Shown piece after piece: positions 9,763-21,100 of a DNA stretch of 25,295 nucleotides. Both the position numbers and the translations under genes were made by a program. Where the stretch lies: positions 454,215-479,509 of the forward strand of contig FN648707.1 of the NCBI GenBank assembly GCA_000310025.1. The letters run 5' to 3'. Source of the stretch: Ectocarpus siliculosus. Its lineage: Eukaryota > Sar > Phaeophyceae > Ectocarpales > Ectocarpaceae. The notes under the pieces were generated by a model. It did not search any database and had not been told where the DNA came from. It was given only the letters and a program-made list of their open reading frames with translations. How positions within the stretch are numbered: position 1 is the stretch's first letter; each line of letters opens with the position of its first letter.

Positions 9763-10778
9763 AACTTGACTGACGTGCCTTCTGTCTTCAACCCTTATTT
9801 TTTCCTCTCCTCCCCAGCAGTTCTCCGTGTAAGTGCGGAAAGTGCGGGGAATCTCCGACGGCAGCGTCGTCATCCTCGACGGCATCATCATCATCGTCAC
9901 AATCCCCCTCGTCCTCCCGTATCCGCGAGGCCACCTCTGCCGGGGGACAAGGCTCCCGAGCGCCCCCCCTCGCGGAAGCGCTCGGCCCGTCGAACAACGG
10001 CTCCCCGGCCACCGCCGGCAGACCGCGGTTTCGACGGCTACCCCGGAACGCCCATCTCCCGCGTCGAAGCGTGTTCAACAACCCGCCGCCGTTGCCGGCG
10101 CCACCGTCGACGTCCCTCCTAGCAAGAGGAGGAGGAGAGCTGGAAGAACAAGGAGGAGAACGAGCCGGAGGCCTGGCGCCGCCGCCACCACCGTCCGACC
10201 AGCGCAAGCGAGGGAGCGACAGAGGCGAGCCGCGTGGGAGCTTCGCCGCTCCCACTGCCGGCAAGCAGCTCGCTGCTTCCGCTGCCGCCTCGACACCAAC
10301 GAAGTCTGCTGCGGCTGGTGCTACTACTCCTGCTGCTGCCTCTACGACCGTAGCCGGTGGCTCTACGAGCAGGGCAGCGGGCACCAAGCCTGCTACTGCT
10401 GCTGCTGCTGCTGCTGCCACCCCGGTGGCCGTGAGCGTCGATGCAGCAGGGGACCAGAAGTCCTTCGCCACCATGTACTGCGAAGCCGGAGACTCGGTCG
10501 CCTCCTTCATCAGGCCCGGCGTGACGTTCATCAAGGTCGACTCGGCCGGAGTCGCCTCCGTCTGCGACGTTAGCATCATCCAAAACGACGGCAGCGTTAA
10601 CAGCAGCGTTAACAGCAGCAGCAGCAGCAACAGCAACAATGCCGCGGGCAGCCGTGCTGGCATGAAGGGCTTCGACGAATGCAAGGCGCCCGCCACAGAC
10701 GCCAGCGGCGTTTTCTCGATGGGCTCGTCTTCATCCAGAGCAGCCTTCGGCCGACGCCGCCGGCGAGTGGGCGGCTGA
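9179..10778 (+). CDS. Two-exon gene model, Ser/Ala/Pro-rich protein of unknown function
   Basis: Exon 1 is 9179-9294: ATG, 38 codons plus AG, donor GTGGGT. Exon 2 is 9818-10778: acceptor CTCTCCTCCCCAG, TGA at 10776-10778. The AG left by exon 1 joins exon 2 in frame, giving about 358 residues. Visible features are a CKCGKCG cysteine motif at the exon 2 start, Ser runs, a Pro-rich block (PPPLPAPP, APPPPPSDQ), Ala repeats, then a more ordinary segment (SFATMYCEAGDSVASFIRPG, VTFIKVDSAGVASVCDVS), an Asn/Ser run and a basic tail (FGRRRRRVGG). Codons near 10490-10580 follow a strong RNY, C-ending pattern, which favours this strand. A long minus-strand frame (10786-9788) shares the same third positions and remains an alternative. 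No known domain was recognised. Confidence 0.5.
9727..9761. repeat. (CTG)n trinucleotide repeat, about 11 units
   Basis: A pure CTG run in the intron of the plus-strand gene model, about 55 bases upstream of the exon 2 acceptor. It makes poly-Leu and poly-Cys in spurious frames. Confidence 0.9.
9818..10778 (+). CDS. Unknown plus-strand gene, terminal exon 2
   Basis: An open frame of 320 codons follows a strong pyrimidine tract and AG. An alternative acceptor three bases later (after CAG, exon from 9821) keeps the frame and removes one residue. Serine runs near the start come from TCA/TCG repeats; the Ala run at 10396-10418 and the Ser/Asn run near 10600-10640 come from GCT and CAG/AAC repeats. 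Confidence 0.55.
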
Positions 10779-13513
10779 CAAAACAAGCATCAACGGCGAA
10801 CGGCGAGGAGATCCCTGGAACTTTCCTGACGCGAAGCGCGAGACCGCGGGAGGAGACTGGTGATGTGGGCTACACCGTGGCTGGTAAATCAATCGATTGG
10901 ATTTATTTGAAGAACGACAACGACCGTGCGGCGACGAGGGATGAAGATCTTCCGGTGTTTTGTAGCACCACCAGGTGGTGAGCATGTGGTGATTTTTTAG
11001 TCGCGGCATTCCCACCCTACCCATTCTCTGGCGCCTACCAGCAGCCTCCTGCAGTTTTCAGCCCACCTTTCTGATTGGTTTATAATTTTGACGTATCAGC
11101 CAGGGTTCACAAGAGCGTGGGGAAGGTTAAAATAGAACGCGTCCTGCTTCCCCCGCCCCCCGTTTTTTTCGGCCAGTTACAACAAGGGCTTGGTTGGGAG
11201 TTTATCGGGCGTGTTTTTTTTTTTTCTCCTTGTAATATGCATACGGCCCCGAAAAATTAGTTCAACCAACGCTGGTCGAGGAGTGTGTTGTGTGATGTTG
11301 GTTGGATACCTCGTGTTGTCGGTTTCAGGTCACCTATCGTATGCATACGCCGTCACAAACAGGAGTAAAGGAGAGTTTCACGCGTTTCCCGCCCAGTTCG
11401 TGAAAAGTGACGCATGCCCTTCATGTTGTGCCACTTAAGCTGGCCGTTGCTTGCGTTTGCTTGTTTTTTTTTTTTTTTGCTTTCTCGGTGTGATGTGAAA
11501 AAATGCCGACAAGGCCGGTGGGGTCTGTCAACCAATAACAGCATATTGTAGTTGAACGCGCTAATCGAATTTCTAGAGCCTCTACGTCCCAGCTGATGCC
11601 AGGAGTATTTTGGCTTTTAGTGCTGCTGCGTGCGTGTGGCGATTTCCGCGGGAGCTGTCGATTTCTGTGGTTGGATCTGACTTGGTGGCTAGTAAAGCAG
11701 TCACCATTTACAATTGTATGCATACGATGCTGCTTTGCTGTTGCGATGCTGCTTTGCTATTGCTTGAGGCGTGGCTCTCATCACATTTCTAGCATATTGT
11801 AGTAAACACCTGCATTCGCACCCTCGAAACGGGATAAATCGAGTAGAACAGCCGCAGCGTGGTAAACTACATCGTGTGTAGACTACATTTCCGTTGGACT
11901 AGACGATACATACGATATCTTCGCGGTGCCGCTGTACGTGTGCTGCTGTAGTCTGCAACGCCAGCGTACGGCGTCTAGAAGGCTGTACCAATCAGGGCGG
12001 CCGGTAGGGTCCACGCGGGGGGTAAGGGGGGTGTACGTACAGCGTATGAAAGGTCCCCCCAGGGTGGCCTCTTACTATTTGTTGTTGGTCGGGGAGTTGT
12101 TCGCGTTGAGTTTGGCCTGGTCATCACTTTGGATGACGCCCGCCTCACTTTGGATGACGCCCGCCTCAGGCTTGGGACTGGAAATCCTGGACGGTTTCAT
12201 TTTTTGTTGTGTCTTCCCCTCGACGTGGAGGCAGTTGGGCAGACAGGACGGTTATTTGTTGTTCGTTTGTATAAATTGTACGGGCAGTCTACGCGTGGTA
12301 CTATTAGATTTGTGTCTCCCTGCTCTTGGTATGGCGAGGAGAAAAGGGTCAGTCCTGCTGCTTTCGCCGTTGGTTGTCGAGAAGAACCTTTCGGCCTGAT
12401 GGCATATAGGAGCGTTGGGCTATCGTGAGGTATGAGGTGTGGGTTGTAGCACACCAAAACAATTTTGTGTCGAGCATGCGTGCGGTTTCCTTTTTTTGTA
12501 ATTTTGTTGCGAGAAATCTCTTCTTCGTATATTCGGCCCGCAAACCGCAAAATAATCGAAAGGTTTGTTGCGGTTGTGCGATTGTGTAGCCAACCGCTCG
12601 AGGTTGCTTGACTGGCTTGCTGGTAAAGATCTCCTTTCTGAGGGTTCAATTCCTTTGGCCTGCCTGCGCGAGCATACCGTCTTGAGACTGTGTTCGTCTC
12701 AGCACGCCTTAGTCGGCGGCGGTACGCACAACTCACGCGTACGCGAGGTGCGGGGTCTAACCGGCCGAATAGCTTTTGCCGCAATCTCAAATCAAATGAG
12801 CGATCCGATGTACGATGTACAGTACCTCACGTCTTCCGTCCCTAGGAATTTTCGAGTGGTCCAGTACAACTGTAACAGCGGTTTCGCTAGCGTTGCGCAA
12901 GGTTGTTTGCAGCTGTGCTGACAAAACCACCACTTTTTGCTTGAAGGCATGGAGAGGCGATGGATTGCATCGAAGACCTCCTGCCGAAATCTCCCTTTGT
13001 ACCCTTCTTGAATTGCTGCAAATATGTATGCGGTGCAATAAGTGGTGGAATCTCCCGCCCATCACCACCACGGATAGTGGATGGTTTCTCTCCTTGCCCC
13101 CGCTCGAATGCTTCCGCTCAAAAAGTTGCCACCCTTCCGTTTTGTCGTGCCTGGGCCGAAGCCTCGAAAATCAAGCTCACGACGTCAAAATCGGCAAATC
13201 GATTGGTGAGTTATTGTTTAAGTTTTTGATTGAGGAAATGTCGTTACGCACCGTCCCCTCATCATGACAACGACCTCCACAAAAAAAAACGTTACCGAGA
13301 GTCTCGTGGAAGACCACCACGGTCCTGAGGTAAGCTGCGTTGCCAATGAAAAACAGCAGGCTTGTTTCCTGCCCCCCCCGTTCTTCAACGGAAAACTATG
13401 CTTCAGGAGAACGGCAACAAACGCCGTTTAACTGCGGTAATTGGCACGTCCAGAGTACTTCAGCCCCCCGTTTTCGAAGTCCATGCGCTTGGTACATGCT
13501 CGCTTTCTCTCAA
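10779..13513. other. No supported gene, probable 3' UTR then intergenic
   Basis: Open frames here (for example 11926-12399 and 12815-13267, plus strand) are rich in Cys/Trp/Leu, have no splice partners and match no family I know. Present are T runs at 11213-11225 and 11464-11478, a 21-bp tandem duplication at 12124-12165, and little else. The first part may be 3' UTR of the plus-strand gene. Confidence 0.5.
12124..12165. repeat. 21-bp tandem duplication
   Basis: The unit TCACTTTGGATGACGCCCGC plus a final C is present twice in exact head-to-tail copies. Confidence 0.9.
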
Positions 13514-13748
13514 GGTGTATCGTGATGACACAGGATACCATACCCCCTGGACTGATTTTCAAAGCTCGACTACTGTACTCCATGTTACGAAGAGTATGTA
13601 AAAAGCCCAAACCATGCGTTTTCGGCAATCTCTCGACGAGGAGGTTCGAACGCCGTCATTTCCACCACCACCGCCACTGCGGTAGAGTGGTCGAGCTTTG
13701 AAAATCGGTCCAGGGGGTGTGGTATCTGAAGTCACCTACTCGCGGTAC
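13514..13748. mobile_element. Inverted-repeat (MITE-like) element, copy C
   Basis: This copy has the best preserved arms. The left arm contains GATACCATACCCCCTGGACT then GATTTTCAAAGCTCGAC. The right arm, reverse-complemented, contains GATACCACACCCCCTGGACC then GATTTTCAAAGCTCGAC. The arms also share an outer TGAC block. The core is about 95 bp and reads as the reverse complement of copies A and B (ATTGCCGAAAACGC on the minus strand). No open reading frame of its own. Confidence 0.85.
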
Positions 13749-15909
13749 CTCCGTCACGCGACGGTTTCGACTACGAAACAGCCAAACACACCTAGAGGCG
13801 AAGAAAGAAACGTAGGAAGGGTCATTGTTTGTGTGCGTGTTCCCTCTCCTCGTCGTTGTCCCAGATGCTTCAGAACATTTTGCAAAGGCAAAAAAATTCG
13901 TCAAGATATGACGGCTGCTGTGGTTGTTGTTGTTGTTCCGGTGTCTTCCGGTCAATTGCGTCGCAGCCGCAAGTGCCCGCATGCCAACGGACACATCTTC
14001 GTTTCCTGGAACAGAGGACAAAGTGGTTTTTGAAAAAGATACCGAATACGATTAAAGGGGAAACGACTTGGAAACGACAATATATATTTTTGAAGTCCAC
14101 CCGAATGAGGAGCCAATCGTCGTCATCATCTGTCAGGTGCGAATACGATTGGGGAAAACGGCAATATTATTGTTTCCAAGTCCACCGGGACGAAACAATA
14201 ACCAAATCTTCACCACCATCTTGTCAGTCCTTTGCTCTCCTCCCTTCTATCTCAGGTCAAAAAGATTCTTCCTTCGGGGCATTGCATCTTCCGGACACAA
14301 CCGTTTGTAGATCCCTCTGTTGACCATTCGACCGCGACATCCCCACGAACCTCCTCCTCCGTGTTTCGCAAGGCTGCACTTGCCCATCCATCCCTCGACA
14401 GCCTTCACACACCTACCTGACCGACTCGACTGTTTTCACCATGTTCCACCCCCGACGGACTGTTGTTGTTGTTGTTGTTGTTGGTTGTCACATCAAAATC
14501 TACTCCGAAGCAGAGAGGAACGAATTCCTCCATGGTCACCCAGGGAAAAGCTACAATTTTCCCCACAAAAACCAGGCACACATACATGAACAGATGACTC
14601 AATCAGCAAACAGGGCCTGGACTACTGTACCCATGGTACGGGGCCTCGAGTAAACTACCTCCTCTCTGACCATGAGACAGTCCCATGTCGGCAGGAAATA
14701 GTAATGCACTGCAATCCTTGGTGTTCTGCCACCGCGAGCCACACAGCCCCATGTTCTCTTGGGGGAGGGGTTAACCCACTACTAGTGTACGGCAGTCGCT
14801 TCTCGCAAACAGTCAGATTGTTACGGTTTCGTGCCGAATGGAGGCCGGGATAAGCCGTTCGTTCGACCCAAATTATTACCCTACCTTCTCGCCCCCTACG
14901 TTTCGTTCCGTGATACGTCGGGCCCACAAGTGCTCTCTCTCAAGAAACCCTAATATTTTGTGTGGGTGTGTGCGTATTTTTTATTGTCCCCCCCGTCCTC
15001 TCGAGGATGCTTGGTCTATGGTCTAACAACTAAAGCGCAACACATGGCTACGCCCCCACCTCCATAGGAGTAAAGCAATAAGGCAATCAGGGCACTGATC
15101 CAGAAAAAAAAAAAAAAAAACGTTAGGGCAAGGACTATTTAGACGAAAGGCAATGGAAGTCCATGGCTCCACTTGGCAGCGAAGCCCCTCGTTCGCGTAC
15201 TGCTTCAAAGAGACCCACTGCATGCACAAAATAATCTTGCAAATCAACACATTCGATCTCAATCTTTTAGTCGGTTGTAGTATCGCCGACCAGTCCTACT
15301 CAACGCCCGACAGACATGAGGACGGGCTTTGCAGTTCAAGAAGAAACAGAAAAGGCAAAACAAAAAGAGGAACGATTTCCCGGCTTTGGTTGTAGTACTT
15401 GAAAGAGGTTCCAACAAGCACACGAGAAGCTCGGATCGATCACAACCAACGCCCCGGCGGGAAAAAACATCATCTGCAGAAGCAGCAGCGTGCCAATAAG
15501 TTGACAATACACTGTACGGATTGACACGGAGGTCGGGAGTCTGTGGCGTATTCTGAGATACCACATATCCTGGGTGTCAGCCTCCACAATAACAACACTA
15601 TTCCGCCTTTACGAAAACAACAACGTTGGCGTAGTAGTCTAAAGCTTCCGCCGAACCCGAGAGAGGCCGCCGGTTGCCAACAAGAAAACACGTACATGCA
15701 AGCTTCAGAATAATTGTTCGACCCACGCAACACCTACCCGTGGCAGCGCGGGGGTAGATACGGAATCACCAGAACGGAAGGACTCGACACAGACGCGTAC
15801 AGTAGTAGGTCGGACGTTGTCCCCCGCTGCCGGCGTTACAATGAGACACGTAGGTGCTAGCCTACATACTTCCGGAAAGCAGCAATTTATTGTACATGTA
15901 AAGAACATC
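13749..15909. other. No supported gene
   Basis: Only short open frames without splice-compatible neighbours or family motifs. Holds a (TTG)n repeat at 14461-14483 and an A17 run at 15104-15120. The poly(A) run could be the tail of a decayed retrocopy, but no matching upstream sequence was recognised. Confidence 0.5.
14461..14483. repeat. (TTG)n microsatellite
   Basis: About seven uninterrupted TTG units; gives poly-Val, poly-Cys or poly-Asn in spurious frames. Confidence 0.9.
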
Positions 15910-16275
15910 GAAGAAAGGAGCAGAGAAGAGAGTTCCTCTCACTCACGCAAAGCAGGGGAAACACACACGGAGTGCTACTTACCGTAGTCTACACACCGAA
16001 AAGGCGCTAACAGATCGTATGAGTTTTCAGTAATAGTATACCAGGGAAGAGGGTTCTCTCCTACCAAGTAGGGGGCACGTAAAAACGCTACGTACGGTGG
16101 TCTACATGCCGCCAAGGAGCAAACATAAAAAAAACAACAGCAGGAATCAACAGTAGACAATAGGGGGGATGTTCTCTCACGCAAAGCAGGAGACACGTAT
16201 AGCGCTACCACTGTAGTTTACCTACCTCAATGGAGCAAACAAACATGGAAATATAACAAGAAAGGAGCAAAAAAA
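15910..16275. repeat. Tandem repeat, three diverged units of ~120 bp
   Basis: Equivalent positions (GTTC.CTC...GCANAGNAGGGG...CACG) start at 15932, 16053 and 16171, spaced 121 and 118 bp. Each unit continues with a CGCTAC-type block, GTRGTYTAC and a GGAGCAAA-type end. Unit 1 and unit 3 share TCACGCAAAGCAGG; unit 2 has CTACCAAGTAGG. The units are too diverged to be recent and do not keep a common open frame. Confidence 0.7.
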
Positions 16276-17931
16276 GTTTGTCTGATGCAGAGGAAGATCG
16301 ATAGTGAAGGGAAAGGGAAACCCTGCCGACGACTCCAAGCCACGCGAAGCAAACACACCAACCCCACTAGCTCGCAAATCCCTGATCGCGGTGACACCTA
16401 CCCAAAACAACGCCTTCCTCACTTTTCGAGCAACAGTTCATGCTCGCCCTTGCCTCGGCCTTTGGCAAACTCAAGCACAGGGAGATCCTCCACCGTGAGC
16501 GGGCTGCTTCAGACTTACGTATTCAATACAGAGTATATATATCTTCAAGAGTTGAACCTCCCGCGTAAACCCAGGCACAAATAAATCATGTACCGTCTAT
16601 AATCTCTACACTCTGATCCCTCCCACGAAAGCATGCGCAACCCTGCACCAAAGCGTGACCCATCAACAGCAACCACGCACGCCTAATCGAAAATTAAAAG
16701 GGCGAAGAGCGCAAATGAAATAAAACGCCATTTTGCTAGGCTTTCGGTGGAACAACTTCAGCAGTCATCACGTGTGAACAATGCTCCTACAGCGGCCACC
16801 AAACAACTATATGCTCGCCGGGAAATCAATTTTGTATAGCAAGGGTCCGACCCTGTGCGGGGTGTCCGACCACCTCAAGCTTCAACCCACTGACCCCCCA
16901 GAACAATACTACCGGCCCTATAGTCACAGCTCCGACAGACGTTGGAGTCAAATGAAAACGACGGTGCCTTTATTGAAATCGATCGAATAGGTGCGGCCGA
17001 AAAACTGTCGACTCACAAAAGTCAAGATAAACCTTCTCGGCTGTTCTAGGCGCTCACGCTCTTCATCTCCTGGTACGAGGTAAATATATATATACATCTC
17101 TCTGCCTGAGGTGATCCAATCTATCAACAACCCGCAGCATGCCCCCCTAACAAAGGTGCTAATTTACAAGGCTTCTGCAGCTACGATCTAAGCACCTCGC
17201 TCGCCGTGGCAAACCAGGTGCGTCAAGTCTAGAGCTACCCTCTGGACTAGTCTACATGTATACCTCCAGACTCAAACATGTTGGGGGGTTCCCGGTGTAC
17301 ACTCCTCACGGCAATGCATCGACGGTAGGCACCGCAGTACAAGCCAGGTCGCCCACCCCCAGAACAAGATTTTTCCCGGCCATGACTTCGAAAACATCCA
17401 AAACCGCCAAAACCTTGTCGCATGAGTCAGTCAGGTATTCGCACGGAACAAATGCTTCGGCGCACACGACACGGTATGCAACCAACGTCGATCGCATTCA
17501 ACACTCACTCCGTAAAGACCGCCGTCTTTTAGAGAAAACCACGTGTTCGTAAGCACGAGCACGATGGGACAAAAAAAAAAAATCCAACAATAGAAAAAAA
17601 TCCACCTCACAGTAGATCCAGTTCCTTCAAAACTCCCGTCACCAATCCCAGCCAATCAGGAACCTTTCTTTCCCTCTCGCCGTTTACCAGACCAAAAAAG
17701 AGACCCCAAGCCGTCCAGATCAGCCCCATAGCCACACGGTGGCTCGTCGGGAGGTTCTCCCGAACGAGAACGAGGACGAACCGGCACGCTTCTTGTCGAG
17801 CGAATGTCGCGGCTTTGGGTCTCGAGGCTTGACACGCTTGACCCCGGCCATCGCCCTCAAGCCCCGATTGATCGACAACGTATGACACGTCTTCCGGTCG
17901 CTCTCGGAGGGAGGGAGGGAAGGAACCCCTG
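16276..17931. other. No supported gene
   Basis: Scattered short frames only. A (TA)n run lies near 17083-17093 and an A run at 17570-17582. The right part, up to the 19-bp repeats, is probably 3' UTR or downstream sequence of the minus-strand membrane-protein gene. Confidence 0.5.
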
Positions 17932-18024
17932 CCCGAAACGACGCCGTGTGCCCGAAACGACACTGTCTGCCCGAAACGACACCGTCTGCCCGAAACGACA
18001 CCGTCTGCCCGAAACGACACCGTC
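17932..18024. repeat. 19-bp tandem repeat, five units, at the stop codon of the 7TM gene
   Basis: The unit CCCGAAACGACACCGTCTG starts at 17932, 17951, 17970, 17989 and 18008 with at most a few changes. The fifth unit runs into the TGA stop (18025-18023, minus) of the seven-helix gene, so the array begins its 3' UTR. Confidence 0.92.
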
Positions 18025-18197
18025 ATCGGCGGTGGGCCCCTCCGAGCCGCCGAGACCCTCGAGAACTCGCGGGAGGGGGGGCGGGGGAGGCGCCATCGGT
18101 AGGGGGCGTCTCGGCGCGCTCGTCGACGCTCTTCGTCGCCAGCACGCTGTGCAGGACGATCGTGTCCAGAGCGATGCGGACTTGGCGAAACCCCCAG
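18023..18197 (-). CDS. 7TM gene exon 5 (putative TM7 and tail)
   Basis: Acceptor ATCTTCAG; the first base completes Cys. Encodes WGFRQVRIALDTIVLHSVLA then TKSVDERAETPPTDGASPAP and a basic end. Stop TGA at 18025-18023. The hydrophobic segment is short, so TM7 is the least certain helix. Confidence 0.65.
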
Positions 18198-21100
18198 CTG
18201 AAGATCATGAGCAACGGCCTGCGAGGCGTTTTCGCAGGGCACGCGGCGACGGCGGCAGGGGGGCGGACTCTGAGCGGGTGCCTGCTACTGCTGTGTGTTT
18301 GGTAAAACATCTGGTATGGTACTCACCGCACAACGTTGGGTGAGAGAGGCCATGCGATGCTGCCTTTGGTGCACAGACGAGGCTGGGGGGGGCTTCACGC
18401 TTTCGGTGGGGGAAAGTAAGGCCTGCCGTTATGCTAACGCCTCCCACGGCTCGTTTTTAGATTTTGCTACAACACACCGAGTACAGCCGATTCGGCTCAA
18501 AGAATGCAACCTGCGATCGTGGTTCATCAGCAGGTGCACGGATACCTTCGAGCACCAACACAAGAGTCTTTGATTTGATTCATCATTGAGCGTAGTTTCC
18601 GGCCTTTACACCAAGGATAAGGCGTTGGGGCCAATTTCCCCCAAACAACGTGCTTGCATTCTCCACCATTCCCCCTCTCGGCCTACAGTATGGCCTTGGT
18701 CTCCTCTGCGGAGTTATGCTTCATCGATGGGCTCGCTCAATACTGCGTGCTGCCCTCGCCATCGCAAATTACAAGACGGGCTCAACAGTGCCAACGGTGC
18801 CAACGGACATCACTTGTATCCATCGACAAAGGTTGGGTGTGTTGGGTGCATTGTGTAATTTTGGGAGACGCTGCTAAGGGGGAACCTATCCCCAAGGCAT
18901 CCGTCCACTGACGTTTACCAGAATCATTACAGCTTCGCAACGCAATATGATAGGATTCTTCAACTGCTGTCAACTCACCATGCCATATCGCTGATGACGT
19001 AGATCGTGCCGCACACGCCGAGGGTCAAGTTTCCGACGGTTCCGAGCAGAGTCAGGCCGAAGTAGTAGCGGAGGCAGGCGTGCATCATCCAGCACTCCTT
19101 GATCTCCGTCATCCGGAACAACAGCAGCCAGGACACAATGACGAACATGCAGATCCCGACGAGGAACTCGACCATGAAGGTGGAGATCATGACGAACTCG
19201 TGATCTCGCTGCATGGCCGTCGCCGGCAGAGAAGGGTTGGCACAACGATGCAGAAAACGGGACAGTACTGACTCACAGCATATCCACGAGCTGTGTCTAT
19301 TCGCGCTGCAAGAATTCCGTCCTCAGAGCAAGATCGATGGCGTGTAGTAGTGCCCACAAACGCGCACAAGCACACAACAGGCTCCTTCACCTCAATAGCT
19401 GCAAGACACACTAGAGACGGTGCAACAAGGAACCTGCGGCATATGTTGTGAGTACTAGTATAACACATCAAAAACCAAAACAGTCGTTTGGTCGAAACCG
19501 TACCTTGTTCTCGCCCAACTCCCAAAACCCAGTGCCGGACAGCACCGTTAAACCCCAGAACGGCACGGCGATGGCGGCGAGTCCCGCCGAGAGGGCTAGG
19601 AACAGGAGCACTAGCTTGTGCGTGCTGATGCTTTTGACGTGAGATTGCGGTCGACGAGACTTGGCACGCATCATGCACGAGAGACGCCGGAGGGGGGGGC
19701 AAAGGAAATGTGGACGTCGACAAGGCGTCTGGTGGCAGTGCAAAGGCAACAACTGCCTTAGAGGCGCGGAAATTTTCGCGTACCCAACCGTGGTTGTTGG
19801 ACGATTGGAACGAGACCGGTAGGATAGTGCACACTCAGTTGTTCCGTACCTTACAAAGGGACACCATCTAACACATTATGAAAATCACACCACTTCAGAA
19901 CAACGAGGTAGTTGTGTTCAAGCACTGACCATGACGATGAGGGAGAGGTTGACGCAGATGGCCAGGTTGGTGATGGCCAGCATGTTCGACGCGAATAGCT
20001 CCAAGAACTTCAAAGTCTTGATGAACGTCGCGAGGTTCTCTCCGGCCCAGCAAACCGATATCATAGTCGCCCCGATTAAGTAAACCAGCTGGTGTACCAG
20101 GCCACTGCTTGCGGCAAGGGAGAGGGAGGAATCAAAGCCGGAAGCCCCAACAGCTAGTTTCAAAACATGGGTAAGGAGGAGGGGGGGCGTACTCTCGTGT
20201 TTTGCATGCCTCATCGGTTAGACCATTGACCACAAGATGGTATCGGGGTGCGAAAAAAAGCAAAAGCAAGAACGGCACATGTATTTATGTATTGCCGCAC
20301 CGGGGCTGAGAGTTGGCACGTGGGCCCTTGTTGACTACGATAATTCATTGTATTTCCGTACCGCGGTCAGAGAGAGATGGCACCTGGGGGGGGCGTACTC
20401 TTATGTTTTGCATGCCTCAGCGGTTAGAACATTGACCACGCGTCCTCGAGAGGACGGAGCATTGTTCCCACAGGACCGATCACCGATGGCCAATCGTTCC
20501 TTCCTACTTTGCCAAAGGTGGCTCAAAAATGTCGTCCCTAGTCTGTCTATCCTAACGATATCCCTTCCCGCCATTTTAAACCACTTTCTACTCCCCAGTA
20601 CAGCTACCGACCTCTCCTCTCTATTCCATGCCTCAAACATCTCCCTGTTCCTCCCTTGTATTTTTTCCAGCTCAGTCATGTATACTTCCCTCTCCTTGTT
20701 GTACAGCCGACATTCCGCGACTACATGAACACGGTCTCGCATTCGAAGCCGCCATCACATTTGAACTTGTCGTCTTCGTCGTCTACCGTCCTACGTCTAA
20801 CTAGCACCGATAATCGTCCTTGTATCTTCCGACTTGACTTCAAGAGCGCCCGACCCCCCAATAATTCTCCTCACGGGTCTCTGCTTCACCTCTTCTTCCA
20901 TCACTTCGACCGAGTTTCTCTCAGAGTCCTCCGGTTCGCTACCCATGTCTGCCCTATGACTTGGGCAGTTACAGACAGTGATGTCGATAACGGGGTACCG
21001 TTTATAACCGGTTACAGGGTTCAGCGGTAGGTACCCTGGAAATCCCAGGTTATTTTTCAATTCCGGGGGGCCCCTCACTGGGGGGGGGGTATTTTCACCT

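Noticed and set aside
9788-10786. 332-codon minus-strand open frame
   Set aside because: It shares third codon positions with the plus-strand exon and so stays open. It has poly-Leu/poly-Ala runs from CAG repeats, no ATG at its 5' end, and G-ending rather than C-ending codons. Kept only as an alternative.
11926-12399. 157-codon plus-strand frame with hydrophobic stretches
   Set aside because: Codon use is not GC3-rich like the real exons, it includes a 21-bp duplication, has no splice partners and matches no family.
12590-12660. tRNA-like T-loop (GGGTTCAATTCC) on the plus strand
   Set aside because: The T-arm is reasonable, but the acceptor and D stems do not pair, so no tRNA is called.
12815-13267. 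150-codon plus-strand frame
   Set aside because: Cys- and Trp-rich composition typical of random frames, with no motif or conserved block.
17607-18242. 211-codon minus-strand frame overlapping the last 7TM exon
   Set aside because: It is a shadow of exon 5 in another frame plus a reading of the 19-bp repeat.
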